Shown here in pieces: positions 13,716-15,327 of a stretch of DNA of 15,327 nucleotides; positions within the stretch are counted from its first letter, which is position 1; each line of letters begins with the position of its first letter. The stretch lies in NCBI GenBank assembly GCA_012841175.1, contig DUVG01000036.1, positions 1-15,327 on the forward strand. The letters are read 5' to 3'. The position numbers and the translations under genes were made by a program. The notes beneath the pieces were generated by a model that saw only the letters and a program-made list of their open reading frames with translations, searched no databases and was not told the DNA's origin. The DNA is from Clostridium sp. (GTDB lineage: Bacteria; Bacillota; Clostridia; Acetivibrionales; Acetivibrionaceae).

Positions 13716-14909
13716 ATGTTATTATTAAGATTGTGGAATTATATCAGAGGATATGTTATTATAATTGTTGAAGGATATTTCTTAGAGAAGTTTGTTAATA
13801 TATGTACAAAAAGACAGATATATTTATGGGATATTAAAAAACAAAAAAACAGCAAAATAAGTCTTAAAATCAGTATAAAAGGTTTTAAGCTTTTAAGACC
13901 TGTTGCTAAAAAAACTAGATGTAGAGTGAGAATTGTTGAAAAAAGAGGATTGCCTTTTATAATAAACAAGTACAAAGAAAGAAAGACTTTTGTACTTGGA
14001 TTGGCAGTGTTCTTTGTAATTTTTTATATTATGCTATCCTTTGTGTGGACAATTGAAATTACAGGAAACGAAAAAGTAGAAACACAAATGATAATAGATT
14101 GTTTAGATGAAATAGGAGTAAGACCAGGAGTATTAAAATACCGTATTAACACTGAAAATGTTGCTAACAACATTATAATTGAGATAAATCAATTATCTTG
14201 GGTAAGTGTTACAGTAAAGGGAACAAAATTAAAGATTAATGTGGCAGAAAGCATAGAGGCACCAAAGATAATTCCTAAGGATATCCCTTGCGATGTGGTG
14301 GCAGCCAAAGATGGGGTTATTGAGTCCCTTGTTGTAAAGGATGGATATTCTTTAGTAAAAGAAGGAGATACTGTAAAAGAAGGTGATGTATTAATATCAG
14401 GTTCTATACCAATTTTAAATGAAGAGAGTTTTAGAACTGTTCATGCAATGGGAGAAGTAATGGCTAGGACTTGGTATGAAAGCGTACAGCCAATACATTT
14501 AAATGTAAAAGAAAAAATACGTACAGGGAATAAAAAAAATAATATTACCTTGTTATTTTTTAAAAAAACAGTGCCTTTATTTCATAAAAAAGTAGGTTAT
14601 GAAGAATATGATAAAGAAGAGATAAAAAAGCCACTGTCAATAGGTGAAAATTTAGTGTTGCCATTTGGAATTGTTCTGGAAAAATACCATGAAAACAGGA
14701 TTGTTGAAGCTAAGGTATCTATTGAGGAAGCAAAAGAAGCTGCTGTTGATGCAGCCTATGAAGAAATTTTGAATTTGATGTCAGAAGATTCACAAATTGT
14801 AGATACTAAAATTAATTTTTTAGAAGATAGTGATGGCAACGTTTATGCAGACGTTATTATTGAATGTATAGAGAATATTGGAATTGCAAAAAAGATTGGA
14901 GGAAATTGA
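13716..14909 (+). CDS. yqfD: Sporulation protein YqfD
   Basis: The product is 397 aa, with GGGAG before ATG 13716. It starts with LWNYIRGYVIIIVEG, the conserved YqfD opening, followed by a basic domain (about 25-90), one membrane segment (about 91-111) and a large C-terminal part on the far side. SFVWTIEITGNEKV, VKGTKLKINVAES and DVVAAKDGVIESLVVKDGYSLVKEGDTVKEGDVL follow. The last of these resembles a lipoyl/biotinyl-like hairpin as seen in membrane-fusion type proteins. In Bacillus subtilis the gene is transcribed with yqfC in the mother cell and is needed for normal sporulation. The protein length is typical. phoH starts right after its stop codon. Confidence 0.9.
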   Translation: MLLLRLWNYIRGYVIIIVEGYFLEKFVNICTKRQIYLWDIKKQKNSKISLKISIKGFKLLRPVAKKTRCRVRIVEKRGLPFIINKYKERKTFVLGLAVFFVIFYIMLSFVWTIEITGNEKVETQMIIDCLDEIGVRPGVLKYRINTENVANNIIIEINQLSWVSVTVKGTKLKINVAESIEAPKIIPKDIPCDVVAAKDGVIESLVVKDGYSLVKEGDTVKEGDVLISGSIPILNEESFRTVHAMGEVMARTWYESVQPIHLNVKEKIRTGNKKNNITLLFFKKTVPLFHKKVGYEEYDKEEIKKPLSIGENLVLPFGIVLEKYHENRIVEAKVSIEEAKEAAVDAAYEEILNLMSEDSQIVDTKINFLEDSDGNVYADVIIECIENIGIAKKIGGN

Positions 14910-14912
14910 TTG
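14898..14912 (+). promoter_or_regulatory. Ribosome site that fixes the TTG start of phoH
   Basis: GGAGGA (14898-14903) lies 6 nt before TTG at 14910-14912. The next in-frame ATG, at 14961, has no SD and would drop conserved N-terminal residues. TTG follows the yqfD stop directly. Confidence 0.75.
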
Positions 14913-15327
14913 GAAAGTATTACAGAAAAAACATTAGAAGTTGATAGAGTGGAACATGTCATGGAGGTATTTGGAGATCTTGATAAAAACATCCAAATAA
15001 TAGAAGATGCATTTAATGTAAAAATAATTTCAAGAGACAATGAAATAAAGGTATCAGGTTCTAATGAGGGCGTTTTAAAAGCAAATACTGTTCTTAAACG
15101 ATTGATAAATCTTGTTATAGAAGGTGAAATTATAACAAAGCAAAGTGTTGGTTATTTGGTGCAGCTGGCAGATGAAAATAAAATAGAGAGGGTTAATGAT
15201 TTTTGTGCTGATTATGTTTGTGTTACAGCAAGGGGCAGGCAGATTAAATGTAAAACCCATGGACAGAAAAAGTATGTGGATGCAATAAGAAACAATGATG
15301 TGGTTTTTGGAATTGGACCTGCTGGGA
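14910..15327 (+). CDS. phoH: PhoH-like ATPase, N-terminal part
   Basis: 139 codons are visible, starting with TTG 14910; the gene runs off the window. The N-terminal part has the KH-like region seen in PhoH family proteins, DKNIQIIEDAFNVKIISR and NEIKVSGSNEGVLKA, followed by VTARGRQIKCKTHGQKKYVDAI and NNDVVFGIGPAG. The last is the beginning of the Walker A motif GPAGTGKT. PhoH is a cytoplasmic NTPase of the P-loop superfamily, linked to RNA metabolism; its exact role is not settled. Order and spacing yqfC-yqfD-phoH are the same as in Bacillus subtilis. The window ends one base into the codon after GPAG. Confidence 0.9.
   Translation, partial: MESITEKTLEVDRVEHVMEVFGDLDKNIQIIEDAFNVKIISRDNEIKVSGSNEGVLKANTVLKRLINLVIEGEIITKQSVGYLVQLADENKIERVNDFCADYVCVTARGRQIKCKTHGQKKYVDAIRNNDVVFGIGPAG

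Overview
This window looks like chromosomal DNA of an endospore-forming, low-GC anaerobe of the Clostridia (Bacillota). The DNA is strongly AT-rich, and Shine-Dalgarno (SD) sequences of the GGAGG type precede almost every gene. Several families are confined to, or typical of, spore formers: the CotS/CotSA coat cluster, PdaA, YqfC and YqfD. I cannot name the genus from the sequence alone. I see no rRNA, tRNA, insertion sequence, phage gene or CRISPR array.

Region 1 (1-1430, + strand) holds the C-terminal end of LarE, a sulfur-insertion enzyme. It is followed by a leader with a 17-bp inverted repeat that runs into the SD, then a cysteine-rich protein of 253 aa (possibly a spore outer-layer protein) and a small DUF3343-like protein. 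A strong hairpin terminator closes the region.

Region 2 (1653-6911, - strand) is a six-gene block. In order of transcription it contains a coiled-coil protein with an 8-residue repeat, a small acidic amphi-Trp-like protein, two adjacent CotS-family kinase-like coat proteins, a CotSA-type family-4 glycosyltransferase, and an extended SDR nucleotide-sugar enzyme. This resembles the cotI/cotS/cotSA/ytcB neighbourhood of Bacillus subtilis and is best read as a spore-surface glycan and coat operon. The SDR enzyme has the RmlB fold but lacks the Asp-Glu pair used for dehydration.

Region 3 (7337-9790, + strand) is divergent from the coat operon across a 425-bp AT-rich gap. It encodes an 817-aa fusion: an intact sugar-1-phosphate nucleotidyltransferase, a left-handed beta-helix, and a phosphohexomutase-like domain whose catalytic and metal-binding motifs are degraded. 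It plausibly supplies or regulates activated sugar for the neighbouring glycosyltransferase. A 22-bp-stem terminator ends it.

Region 4 (9884-12309, + strand) has a good housekeeping-type promoter followed by three tandem DUF881 genes, all membrane-anchored coiled-coil proteins. A textbook terminator ends the operon.

Region 5 (12385-15327, + strand) is a sporulation block: pdaA (cortex peptidoglycan muramic delta-lactam synthesis), yqfC, yqfD and the start of phoH. PhoH begins with TTG and is cut by the window end just inside its Walker A motif. Four genes (2618, 3908, 6342 and 13377) have an upstream in-frame start that the SD position argues against; I list the SD-supported starts.
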